NCBI RefSeq assembly: GCF_026151205.1
Contig: NC_087077.1
Span: 3,224,001 to 3,288,000 of the forward strand
DNA: 64,000 nucleotides
Source of the DNA: Bolinopsis microptera
Lineage: Eukaryota > Ctenophora > Tentaculata > Lobata > Bolinopsidae
Direction: 5' to 3'
Within the stretch, counting starts at the first letter, position 1. The number at the start of each line of letters is the position of its first letter. The notes beneath the pieces were generated by a model. It saw only the letters and a program-made list of their open reading frames with translations, searched no databases and was not told where the DNA came from. This document shows, one piece after another, positions 45,259-55,539 of the stretch. The translations under genes and the position numbers were made by a program.

Positions 45259-46279
45259 ATGGCATTACAACAGTCTGAAACAGCAGATAAGATAATCGGT
45301 TATTCTCTTGCGATAATCCTAGGTGTTTCGTTGGTGGGCAACGTGTCAGCATTCTTCTACTTCTGGCCGAATAGACGCAAATCCCTCCCAAATAAACTCT
45401 ACATCCTGATAGTTATTGTAGATATCATCACCAGTAGCGCATCTGTTCCTGTGATATCTTCACTTCTAAACGACAGGAAACCATCGCTTTTTTCTAGCTC
45501 TGCTTTATGCTACACCTATACTATGGCAGCTAATTATGCGGTGAGAATGTCAATGTTCCTGGTTGCTGTTTTGAGTATCACGAGAACTATCGCTATTGTC
45601 TTTCCACACAAAGTCAGAGAGATCAAGACAAAGTTAGTGGTGATGGTAATCGGTGGCTATGCAGTTTTTATGATAATCATTGATGGGGTATTCCTTGCCC
45701 AAAGCTGGTTCACAACCGAGTACAACCAATTCATAGTTGGCTGCACTCTGGAAAGTACGGAGACTATCCCGCTTGGAGCCAGAAATTTGTACGTTACCAA
45801 AGCTGAAATTGAAATCTTTGCACCGTCGGTAGCTGTTTTTGTGAGTTTCATAATTGGAATAGTAGCTCTGATGAAAAAGAAAGTTTCCCCAATTGCCTCC
45901 AACAAAGCTGTTACGACAGCCAAAATATCAAGACAAGTTTCCGTGACAATTGCTTTATTTGCAGCCGTATTTCTGGTGTGCAACACGCCTGCTATCATTA
46001 TATACTCACTTTCATATTCGGTGGCTTATAAATACTCAGCAAAAGCAAGGGAATTCATTGGAGAAACAAAGTGGTACGGATATTTGATGATGTTTTGTTT
46101 CCCCTTGTTCCTAAAATGCTGCACTCAACCCGTGTCTTTATCTGATTAGAATGCCGCGGTACAAGGACGTGACTAAACAGAGGATCTCCCTGCTTGCTCT
46201 TGGGGTTAGCAGTACTTTGATCGGAATGCATAGTACTACTAGAGATACAGAGGGGAGAGACTCACAGCAGCAGGCGTAG
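45259..46279 (+). pseudogene. Rhodopsin-like GPCR, copy 1, frameshifted in TM7
   Basis: A single-exon seven-helix receptor: TM1 with GN, TM2 with VVD, TM3 ending SITRTIAIV (in place of DRY), and TM6 with CNTP. In TM7 the run CTAAAATGC has one A more than the equivalent CTGAATGC of copy 2, which throws the NPxxY motif out of frame and stops translation at 46149. In the other frame the motif and tail continue to TAG at 46279. A true null allele and a homopolymer error are both possible. The ligand is unknown; it is an orphan-type class A receptor. Confidence 0.8.
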
Positions 46280-47779
46280 TACTACTAGAGAGGGGAGGGA
46301 CTCACAGCAGCAGGCTTTGGAGAATATTTGTACTTTACGGACGACTGGCTTGTACGGACAATCTCATTCTGGATCGGACAAGGTTTCTTCTTTACGAATA
46401 ATTTGTTAATTATTGTAATTCAATGGGTGGTAGAAAGTGGCATAAGAAATAAGCATTGTAAATGATAAAGGCCAAAAACATTGTGGCTCAGTACTCCGTT
46501 GATCTTTTGATAATGAGACAACAGTATTGACATTTGTCTGGAAAGCTTATCCCAATGTTCAATAATGTACACCATGTTCCTACGCACTTAACGCACTTTT
46601 AAAACCTCACGCACTTAACCACACGAAACAAGTCAAAAATACGTACGAATAAATACCGTTTTTACTTTTTAGAAGATATTCAATATATTGAATAATCACA
46701 CTTTTTTAAAAATAATCTTAGGCTACCATACTACTACTTACTAGTAGTAATATTTGGTTTACACTATACAGTGTACATTTACAATAATACTGTCACCATG
46801 AAAGTCCATCTCTTATTAACTGATCTAAGGAGTAAGGAGACTATAAAAATAGGGAAGCTTATTGTTAGAATATATTTACATAACTTACCTGCAGGGGGCC
46901 CCAGGCTATAATGTTCATAAACAATAGTCATAGAGATTCGGCGGAATGACCTAGGCTGAGCGCCGCCCAGTAATTACATGACAAGATAATCATAATAAAT
47001 AATAACAAATGATAATAAAGATTATGGCCACATAGCCATCTCTACAAGACTCAACCGAACTGCACTCAACTCGATTGCAGTTCTCACAATAGTATTTAAA
47101 GATATCTTTCTAGTATGAAAAGTAACTGTTTTTCATGACCTTTGTTTTTAATTTCTTGCTAATATTTTATGATCTGTTGTTTTAATTGTGTAATGTGCCT
47201 CCGGAGAACGCACTTCACGCACTTTCCGAAAAAAAAATGACACACGAACCAACTATGTTGTACATTTTTGAAATGTCTCCATAACAATGACGGCTAACAA
47301 CTATTTAAAGGAGGCCGATTAAAAGTAGCTGTGTAAGTATAATTGATATCACGTAATATTTCGTGAAACAGGTCCTACTGCAAACCACGAATCCATATCA
47401 CTATCAGTGATACCAAGATGTTTGTCATGTATATTTTAAATTTTAAATTTTGTTACTTGAGAATCGTAAACAGAGGGTTCTTGCTTCAAAGGGGCAAGCA
47501 AAATCGTTGATTTATCGTAATAATAATATTAATGGCATAACTATTGACTCATGATGATTTATATTATTGATGTCCATGATGATGCTAATGCTCTAATGGT
47601 ATTATCATGACAATGCCAAAGGTATATTAATCTTACTTATAAAGCAAGCTTGTTCATAGTCATTAGCATCTCTGTTTTGTGCAGTTTTTGTTACATGTTG
47701 ATAATCTAGCTCTCTTATCTCTATTTTAATCGCTACATTATAACTGCCATTGTGCGGGTACTGTGTTTTTACTTTATAC
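46280..47779. other. Intergenic region between GPCR copy 1 and a LINE
   Basis: It begins with a short duplicated phrase (TAGTACTACTAGAG with CACAGCAGCAGGC) and contains one copy of the dispersed CAG|GTAA block at 46885-46970. No gene is supported. Confidence 0.5.
46885..46970 (-). repeat. Dispersed CAG|GTAA block, copy A
   Basis: On the minus strand it runs from TGGGCGGCGCTCAGCCT through GTCATTCCGCCGAATCTCT to ATAGCCTGGGG and ends CAGGTAAG. It shares this order with blocks at 52647, 58829 and 61372. Confidence 0.8.
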
Positions 47780-49380
47780 AAGGACGCTCTAGCTCCCACC
47801 ATAGCCAAGCTCTGGCAGCTATCCTTTGATACTTCGGACATCGCTGAGATGTTCCGCTCCCAGAGTATCATCCCTATCTTCAAGAAGGGGAGCAAGGCTT
47901 TAGCCCGCTAACTACAGGCCGGTTTCCCTGACCTCTCACCTCATCAAACTCTGTGAACGCATCATGCGCAACCAGATGGTCAACTTCCTTGAACGCAACA
48001 ACATGTTCAACCCTGATCAGCATGGTTTCCAAAAAGGCAAGAACTGCCTCACTCAGCTTCTCCATCACATCGAGGATATAATCTGCGATCTCAACCTCGA
48101 CAAAATGCTGACGTGCTCTACCTCGACTTCAGCAAAGCCTTTGATAAGGTTGACCACAAAGATTCTTCTCAAGAAGATCCAGGCCTTTGCACTTTGGTAT
48201 CCGTGGTAAGCTCTACGACTGGATAGCCAGCTTTCTTACTGGCAGAAAGCAGCATGTTATCGTGGATGGGGTCATGTCCACGATCATCGATGTCATCAGT
48301 GGGGTTCCTCAGGGTACTGTCTAGGTCCCCTTCTCTTCCTCATATACATTGACGACATCTTCTCCGTTGTCAAGCACAGCAAGATCAAAGTGTTGCAGAT
48401 GACTCGAAGCTCCACAAAGATATATCTTCCCATATCGATCGCATCCTTCTCCAAGAAGATCTTCTCTCGGTTTGTGAATTGGGCTGATGCTAACAACATG
48501 GAGCTTAACGAGGAAAAGTTCCAGCTTCTACAACACGGCAAACTACCAGACTTGAAGCAGCCCTACATCCTACCATCTGGAGAGACTCTTAAGGGCTCTG
48601 ACCACGTGAAGGACCTGGGTGTCTATATCGACCCAGACCTCAACTGGCGCACTCACATAGCGATGAAGTCTGCCAAAGCCAGAAACATGGCTAGCTGGGT
48701 GCTACGCACCTTCATCTCCAGGGATGTAACGACCATGATGCTCCTGTACAAGTCCTACGTACGATCTCATCTGGAATACTGCTGTCCTCTGTGGTCTCCT
48801 CACATGCAGTGCGAAATTATCAAACTCGAAGCAGTTCAACGATCCTTCACTGCTAAAATCCAGGGTCTTGGAAGTCTCAACTACTGGGAACGCCTCCGTC
48901 GCCTGTCTATGTACTCCCTTCAGAGGCGGCGTGAGAGATACACTATCATCCTAGTTTGGAAGATCTATAACAATCTCGCTCCAAACAGTATGAACATCAA
49001 CTTCCGCGAGACCTCACGATACGGAACTACGTGTATACGACCACTATGGTCCTCCAAGTACAATAGTGTCAATAACCTGAGGTTCAACTCCTTTGCCTCT
49101 AGAGCCTCTGCACTGTACAACGTGGTCCCTCCTAGCATCAAGTCCCTCCTAACCTTGACCACTTTCAAACCTGCTCTTGATGCTTTCCTCAATGAATTCC
49201 CTGACACTCCACCAACACCTGGGTACACTGGACAGAACAGGAACTCAATGCTGGAGTGGGCCGGTGGCACATGTCTCTGACGTGCTACTACTTGGCGGTG
49301 GAGATGCAAGACATTCTTGGCCTGGTAGCACTCTAGCTCGGAACTCAACCCAAGTAACCCAAGTAAGTAAGTAACAAGTA
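47780..49380 (+). mobile_element. Degenerate LINE reverse transcriptase (Jockey/CR1-like)
   Basis: Successive frames read IIPIFKKGSK, FLERNNMFNPDQHGFQKGKN, a D-FSKAFDKVDH-type motif, ISGVPQGT, LIYIDDI, ADDSKLH and a long C-terminal part (48390-49280) with VKDLGVYIDPDLNWRTHI and SHLEYCCPLW. At least five frameshifts or stops occur. A short 3' UTR ends in AAGT-type microsatellite repeats near 49350-49380, as in some CR1-like elements. ORF1 is not seen. Confidence 0.8.
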
Positions 49381-49400
49381 CAAGTACACGATGGATGATG

Positions 49401-51485
49401 TAATCCTGGACCAGGCAAAAGTCGTGCTCACATTGGGACGTCCGCTCGGTTTCTCGATGTAATCCGACTTATATGGTCCTAAATAGCACTAATTACTCGG
49501 GTACACTTTTTCACCAGTGGAGCATTTCTCGGAATCACGCCCTTTTTGACCGCACCCATATCGCGACCCCCACTATAAATTATCTCGGCTTCTGATTGAG
49601 ATACAGACCTCAGACATATACCAAAATGTGCCTAAGATGCATGTTTATATTAGTGCTATGAAGATACTTAAGGCCTAAGAGACTTATTTTTTGAGAAATC
49701 GCCAAAAATCCGATTTTACTATAATATAACAGTCTTGCAAGTAACAATTATTACATTTATTTCAAGATATCTCAGCTTCTGATTGGAGCTAAGCGCTCAT
49801 CTTGGGCATTAAAATGGTCAGAATCATCAAATTAAGTGGGGTAGAGCATGGTTTTAAAGTCTTCAGACTTCAGGTTGTTGAGTTATTAGGTCAGATCCCA
49901 TTTTTATGCTCTCGCGAGTAGCGATTGATGCACTTATTTCAAGATATCTCAGCTTCTGATTGGAGCTAAGCGTTCATCTTGGACATTGAAATGGTCAGAA
50001 TCATCACATTGAGTGGGGTAGAGCATAGTTTTAAAGTCTTGAGACTTAAGGTTGTTGATTTATTAGGTCAGATCCCATTTTTACGCTCTCGCGAGTAGCG
50101 ATTGATGCACTTATTTCAAGATATCTCAGCTTCTGATTGGAGCTAAGCGTTCATCTTGGGCATTGGAATGGTCAGAATCATCGCATTGAGTGGGGTAGAG
50201 CATAGTTTTAAAGTCTTTAGACTTCAGGTTGTTGAGTTATTAGGTCAGATCCCATGTTTACGCTCTCGCGAGTAGCGATTGATGCACTTATTTCAAGATA
50301 TCTCAGCTTCTGATTGGAGCTAAGCGTTCATCTTGGGCATTGGAATGGTCAGAATCATCACATTGAGTGGGGTAGAGCATAGTTTTAAAGTCTTGAGACT
50401 TCAGGTTGTTGAGTTATTAGGTCAGATACCATTTTTACGCTCTCGCAAGTAGCGATTGCCAAGAAATATCAATAAAATTTCACTAAAACCTCTAGCCCTA
50501 GGAACATTCATTACCCCACTTAATTTGATCATTCTGACCATTCTAATGCCTATGATAAGCGGTTAGCTTCAATCAGAAGCTGAGATATCTTGTAATAAGT
50601 GTGTCAATCGCTACTCGCGAAAGTGTAAAAATATGTTTTAACCTAATAATTCAACAACCTGAAGTCTGAAGACTTTTAAACAACGCTTTACCCCACTCAA
50701 TGTGATGATTCTGACCATTTCAATGCCCAAGATGAACGCTTAGCTCCAATCAGAAGCTGAGATATGTTGAAATAAGTGCAACAATCGCTACTCGCGAGAG
50801 CATAAAAATGGGATCTGACCTAATAACTCAACAACCTTAAGTCTCAAGACTTTAAAACTATGCTCTACCCCACTCAATGCGATGATTCTGACCATTCCAA
50901 TGCCCAAGATGAACGCTTAGCTCCAATCAGAAGCTGAGATATCTTGAAATAAGTGCATCAATCGCTACTCGCGAGAGCATAAAAATGGGATCTGACCTAA
51001 TAACTCAACAACCTGAAGTCTGAAGACTTTAAAACCATGCTCTACCCCACTTAATTTGATGATTCTGACCATTTTAATGCCCAAGATGAGCGCTTAGCTC
51101 CAATCAGAAGCTGAGATATCTTGAAATAAATGTAATAATTGTTACTTGCAAGACTGTTATATTATAGTAAAATCGGATTTTTGGCGATTTCTCAAAAACT
51201 AAGTCTCTTAGGCCTTAAGTATCTTCATAGCACTAATATAAACATGCATCTTAGGCACATTTTGGTATATGTCTGAGGTCTGTATCTCAATCAGAAGCTG
51301 AGATAATCTATAGTGGGGGTCGCGAAATGGGCGCGGTCAAAAAGGGCGTGATTCCGAGAAATGCCCCACTGGTGAAAAAGTGTATCCGAGTAATTAGTGT
51401 TATTTAGGACCATATAAGTCGGATTACATCGAGAAACCGAGCGGACGTCCCAATGTGAGCAGGACTTTTGCCTGGTCCAGGATTA
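49401..51485. mobile_element. Fold-back element built from 177 bp units
   Basis: Left arm 49401 to about 50460 and right arm about 50510-51485 are inverted copies of each other. Each arm has four tandem units of 177 bp (starts at 49765, 49942, 50119, 50296 on the left) plus a diverged outer unit. Units contain AAGATATCTCAGCTTCTG and CTCTCGCGAGTAGCG. Centre length is about 50 bp. There is no transposase. Confidence 0.9.
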
Positions 51486-52351
51486 ATGATGAAATGGATA
51501 TTCTTCAAAGATTGTCAAATTACTCTTCCTACATTACCGATAACCATCAGGTCTATAACTCTTGTTTCACTGAACTCTCGGAAGCTATGAACTGTGACCA
51601 TGAAAATGAGTTTTCAGCTGAAACGTTCAAAAAGCCAGTGAAGGCAGTTTTAGTCAAACATTTGTATAATGCGTATCGGACTACCAGTGATCATGTAGAT
51701 ACGTTTCTGGAAATCAAAAAAGATATGGAGGAGTTGAAGAGCGATCTTATCCGATCGCAAAGTACTGTTATCAAGCTGCAGGCTGAACTTCTGGAAAGCA
51801 AATCGAAGCAATTGGAATCCGTGCACTCCACCGTCAAGACCACCGTCCAGGACACTGTTCAAGCTGGGATAATCACATTCAGTCAAGCTGTTTCGAAAGC
51901 CGCACCTGTACTCACAGAAGAGAGCTTGAAAAAGGTTGTACAGAATGTTATATCAGAAGAGGATCGAACTAAGAATGTGTTAATATTTGGTTTCGAGGAG
52001 ACTAGTGAAGAGAATCTGAATCATGAAGTTGGCGAGATATTTCAGCAGATTGAAGAAAAGCCACACTTCGAAGCTGTCCGGGTTGGGAAGAAGTCAGCTG
52101 AAAAGATTAGACCAGTTAAAGTTTCTTTTGAAAATTCGAGTACAGTCCATCAGATATTAGTGAAAGCCAAAGAACTGAGACTGATTTCACGTCATAAAAC
52201 TGTTTTCATTTCTCCGGACCGATCACCTGAGGAACGAACTATCCATCAGCAGTTGGTCTTAGAGATGAAACAGATCGCCAAAGAAGACAAAAATAAACAT
52301 TATTATATCAGAAGTGGTAAAATTTGTTGTAAGGACAAGATAGTGGAGTGA
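51455..52351 (+). CDS. LINE ORF1-type nucleic-acid-binding protein
   Basis: A 298-residue open frame; the first ATG is at 51494, since 51455 is GTG. Residues about 85-125 form a probable coiled coil (KDMEELKSDLIRSQSTV). Then comes an RRM-like stretch beginning RTKNVLIFGFEE and ending in a conserved block with PVKVSFENSS and FISPDRSPEER. This pattern is typical of ORF1p from animal non-LTR retrotransposons. It starts at the edge of the fold-back element. No ORF2 follows; 230 bp of 3' UTR and a pentamer tail come directly after. Intact but probably non-autonomous. Confidence 0.75.
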   Translation: MSRTFAWSRINDEMDILQRLSNYSSYITDNHQVYNSCFTELSEAMNCDHENEFSAETFKKPVKAVLVKHLYNAYRTTSDHVDTFLEIKKDMEELKSDLIRSQSTVIKLQAELLESKSKQLESVHSTVKTTVQDTVQAGIITFSQAVSKAAPVLTEESLKKVVQNVISEEDRTKNVLIFGFEETSEENLNHEVGEIFQQIEEKPHFEAVRVGKKSAEKIRPVKVSFENSSTVHQILVKAKELRLISRHKTVFISPDRSPEERTIHQQLVLEMKQIAKEDKNKHYYIRSGKICCKDKIVE

Positions 52352-52628
52352 ACGATTTATAATAATGTTTAATGATATACATCCTTAAGTTGTTTTTTTA
52401 CCGTTGCTATGCTAACTTTTAATGTCAATAAGTAATTTAGTTTTGGATTTTTTATATCATACTCATTAACTGAATATCTTAGTTTGGGTTATATTCATAG
52501 GCCAGCCGCTTTGACATCGGCAATCTTTATTTTTATTTGGATTGTTGATATAAGCGGGATAAAAATGCTTTATTTCATTTCATTTCATTTCATTTCATTT
52601 CATTTCATTTCATTTCATTTCATTTTCA
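52352..52628 (+). mobile_element. LINE 3' UTR with (ATTTC)n tail
   Basis: After the ORF1 stop there is a non-coding segment with the phrase CCGCTTTGACATCGGCAATC and then about eleven ATTTC pentamers (52571-52628). The tail is of the microsatellite type found on CR1/L2-like elements. The absence of ORF2 makes this an internally deleted derivative. Confidence 0.75.
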
Positions 52629-52646
52629 TTTCATCGTCTAAGTTAA

Positions 52647-52720
52647 TGGGTGGCACACAGCCTGTAATTCCGCCGCATCATCAATGAACATTAAGCCTGG
52701 GGTCCCCACTCCCCAGGTAA
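52647..52720 (+). repeat. Dispersed CAG|GTAA block, copy B
   Basis: TGGGTGGCACACAGCCTG, then ATTCCGCCGCATC, ATGAACATT, AGCCTGGGGTCCCC and CCCCAGGTAACC, in the same order as the copies at 46885, 58829 and 61372. It lies directly after the LINE tail. Confidence 0.8.
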
Positions 52721-53906
52721 CCTTTTAAAACTCTTTAGGCGACCCCACGTACGTCGTACGACCTCGTGAGGTTCACTAGATAGCTGAGTTTCTTACACTC
52801 TCTGAAGTTTTGTTAATGTGTTCACACAACGGTTACATTTTCATGTTCTATCACTATTATAATTCAGACGTTATTTCCTGTGTGGTGTGTATGTCATTGT
52901 CTGTAAGAGTGAGAGTGTCAGACAAGAAGTAGACTAATGGAAAACTGGATAATAGATAAAAATATTAAACACTTTCACATTCACAGCAAAGTAATGCGCA
53001 GGTGTTGCTAGTGCATGTGCAAAGATCATTATAGCAGCATTACGTTTTTTGTGATTGCTTTGTTATCAGTTTGTACTACATTTTAAATTTAATCGTCCAT
53101 ATCGACGAGAGTTGTCTGATTCTGAAACATCTGGCTCAGAGGATACGACTATTCGGGTACGGTTTGGGACTTTAGATTCTGGACCCGACTATAGCTCGGA
53201 TCCTATGACAACGGTTATTCTAGCATGAATGTAACTGTAATGTTAATACCACATGTGCGACTATTTACTAATTACTACTACTTGCTTGTATTTACTCATA
53301 AATAAAGAAATAAGGTACATTTTATGGACTAGTAATCACCTGCCCTTATGATTTTTTAAAAGGGTTCCCGATGTCTGGACTCAGTACAATAGCCAATAGT
53401 CATACTGTTCAGTATACTCAGCTCAAATATGATGAACTAGATATCTTTATTTTGCAACTTTTATCGCAGTAATTCACTACGTTGTGAGTAATTTCCTAAA
53501 ACAATAAAACCTAGTGTCTAACTATTTGTGTTTTATTGCTGTTTGAATTGAATTTAGATTATCTGTAGCTTAAGAATTTCAGACGGTGGTGTTGTATTTT
53601 GTGTTTGCAAGGTCGTTGTGCATGAGTTCATGAAGTAACTATGAACATGGAGTAATTATAATCAAACCGAAACGATCAGAAGATTTTTACTAAGGGAATG
53701 AGGCATTTTCCTAATATAATTTAAATCTTTTGTTCGATCAATCACAAAATTGTCGAACTTTCTATTCAAACTATGTTCAATAGCCAAATCTATCCATAAC
53801 TCCAAATGCCTCTTTGCGTTGGTAATAATTTGAGTCGTCTTTTAAAAGTCTGACCCACTATTCTTTTTATCAAAATTACCTAAAACTTCAAATATCAGGA
53901 GTAGAA
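52721..53906. other. 5' region of GPCR copy 2
   Basis: 53147-53906 is a diverged duplicate of 44455-45258, showing that the GPCR was duplicated with at least 0.75 kb of upstream DNA. 52721-53146 shows nothing recognised. Confidence 0.6.
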
Positions 53907-54929
53907 ATGGTGTTGCAGCAGTCCGACACAGCCGACAAAATAATTGGAGTTCTTCTAATAATAATTCTTGTTGTTTCGCTCGCGGGAAACATCTCAGCTT
54001 TGCGGTTCTTCTGGTCAAACAAAAGGAAAACCCTCCCAGATAAACTTTACATCACAATAGCTGTTGTAGATATCATTACCAGTATCTCATCTCTCCCTGT
54101 GTTAACATCTCTTCTGAACAACAGGAAGCCTATGCTCTGTGGAATCCCCGCATTGTGTTCAACCTATCTCATGACAGTATTATTTTCGGTGAGAATGTCC
54201 ATTTTCCTGGTTGCTGTTTTGAGTGTAACGAGGACCATCGCTATTGTCTCACCACACAGATTCATTCGAATCAAAACTAAGCTAGTGGCGTTTGTTATTG
54301 GGGGTTACGCTGCTTTCTTAATTTTCACTGATATAATATTTTTAGCCCAAGGCTGGGTTAAACCGGTTTATCTGCAACTGGTATCAGCATGCGTCTTGTC
54401 GTTCACAGATAAAAGTCCTTCTTGGGCAACAAATTTTTACTATACCACTTTCGACACAGAGTTCGCTGTGCCGTCAATAGCAGTTTTTGTAAGTTTTATT
54501 GTTGGTATTGTGGCTCTGATGAGAAAGAAGGCGGCACCAACCTCCAACATTGATGCAGAGAAAAGATCAAGGCAGGTTTCCACTACAATAGCACTCTTCA
54601 CAGCCATATTCCTGGCGTGCAACACACCAACTATTGTGCAACTGCTCTTTTCTAATGTGAGATTAAAGAACTTACACTCAGAAATAGTGAAACAATTCAT
54701 TGTTGATACGAAGTGGTACGGATATTTGATGATGCTTTGTTTTCCAGCATTCCTGAATGCTGCACTCAACCCGTGCTTATACCTGATTCGGATGCCTCGG
54801 TACAATGATCAAATCAAACAGAAGATCTCGTTATCTACTAAATGGGTAAGCAGTAGGTGGAACAGTATGCACAATACCATCGAAGATCTAAGTGCAAGAG
54901 ACTCTGAGCAAGCTTTGGAGGATATTTGA
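53907..54929 (+). CDS. Rhodopsin-like GPCR, copy 2, intact
   Basis: A single-exon 340-residue class A receptor. TM1 has the GN motif (SLAGNIS), TM2 AVVD, TM3 a TRT in place of DRY (SVTRTIAIV), TM6 FLACNTP in place of CWxP, and TM7 a complete NPCLY (NPxxY). A 50-residue tail is rich in serine and charged residues. The divergent DRY and CWxP sites are common in lineage-specific orphan receptors of invertebrates. Copy 1 at 45259 is about 8.65 kb upstream in the same orientation. Located in the plasma membrane; G protein and ligand cannot be inferred. Confidence 0.85.
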   Translation: MVLQQSDTADKIIGVLLIIILVVSLAGNISALRFFWSNKRKTLPDKLYITIAVVDIITSISSLPVLTSLLNNRKPMLCGIPALCSTYLMTVLFSVRMSIFLVAVLSVTRTIAIVSPHRFIRIKTKLVAFVIGGYAAFLIFTDIIFLAQGWVKPVYLQLVSACVLSFTDKSPSWATNFYYTTFDTEFAVPSIAVFVSFIVGIVALMRKKAAPTSNIDAEKRSRQVSTTIALFTAIFLACNTPTIVQLLFSNVRLKNLHSEIVKQFIVDTKWYGYLMMLCFPAFLNAALNPCLYLIRMPRYNDQIKQKISLSTKWVSSRWNSMHNTIEDLSARDSEQALEDI

Positions 54930-55084
54930 ACTTTACGGACAAACTTCAAACTGAAAGACTTATTTGTTCGGACAATCACGATTGCTTTGGGGTTTTTTGT
55001 GTGAGTTCAGATAGACTACGTTGTTATACATAATATGTTGTTATGCAACTTAATGATTATTTGTACAGAGCAATGCCAAAACAT
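54930..55084. other. 3' flank of GPCR copy 2
   Basis: The first 70 bases resemble the flank of copy 1 (CTTTACGGAC, CGGACAATC). No poly(A) signal is obvious. Confidence 0.4.
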
Positions 55085-55183
55085 TGCAGCAATAATTTAC
55101 GGATTTGTAGCAGTAATTTACGGATCTGTAGCAATAATTTACGGATCTGTAGCAATAATTTACGGATCTGTAGCAATAATTTA
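55085..55183 (+). repeat. 21 bp minisatellite (AATAATTTACGGATCTGTAGC)-type, ~5 copies
   Basis: Five near-identical 21 bp units with single-base variants. A seven-residue repeat in one frame is a by-product. Confidence 0.9.
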
Positions 55184-55539
55184 ATAAGTCGCAGTACTCA
55201 TTTAAAAATGTTTCCTCTGAGTTCTGAGTTCTAATTTTTTTAAGAAAGTGCACGACGTAAATTTCGACAGTAGATTTATATTTCAATACTTCTTCAACTA
55301 TGTATACATTTTAATTCGAATGGAATCAGACATGTCCACCGTTAAGCAGCTTTGTAAAAACCTGCGATCTCTCTACCCCTCCTCGTCGGCTGATTACGTA
55401 ATATGTGAACGACCCCCCAGGAGCTCAAAAATCATATCATATCGGCACAAAAAACAATCCAATTTATACGAATTTACAGTTAAATGAGTGAGCTATTATG
55501 ATTACTTAAAAAACCCAGTTGGGCATGAACCCTGAAGCA
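55184..55539. other. Spacer before the large minisatellite
   Basis: No supported gene. A short frame at 55248-55487 has no recognisable motif. Confidence 0.4.

Noticed and set aside
49765-51310. CRISPR-like reading of the regular repeats
   Set aside because: The period is 177 bp with whole-unit similarity and no unique spacers, and the genome is eukaryotic; it is a fold-back tandem array.
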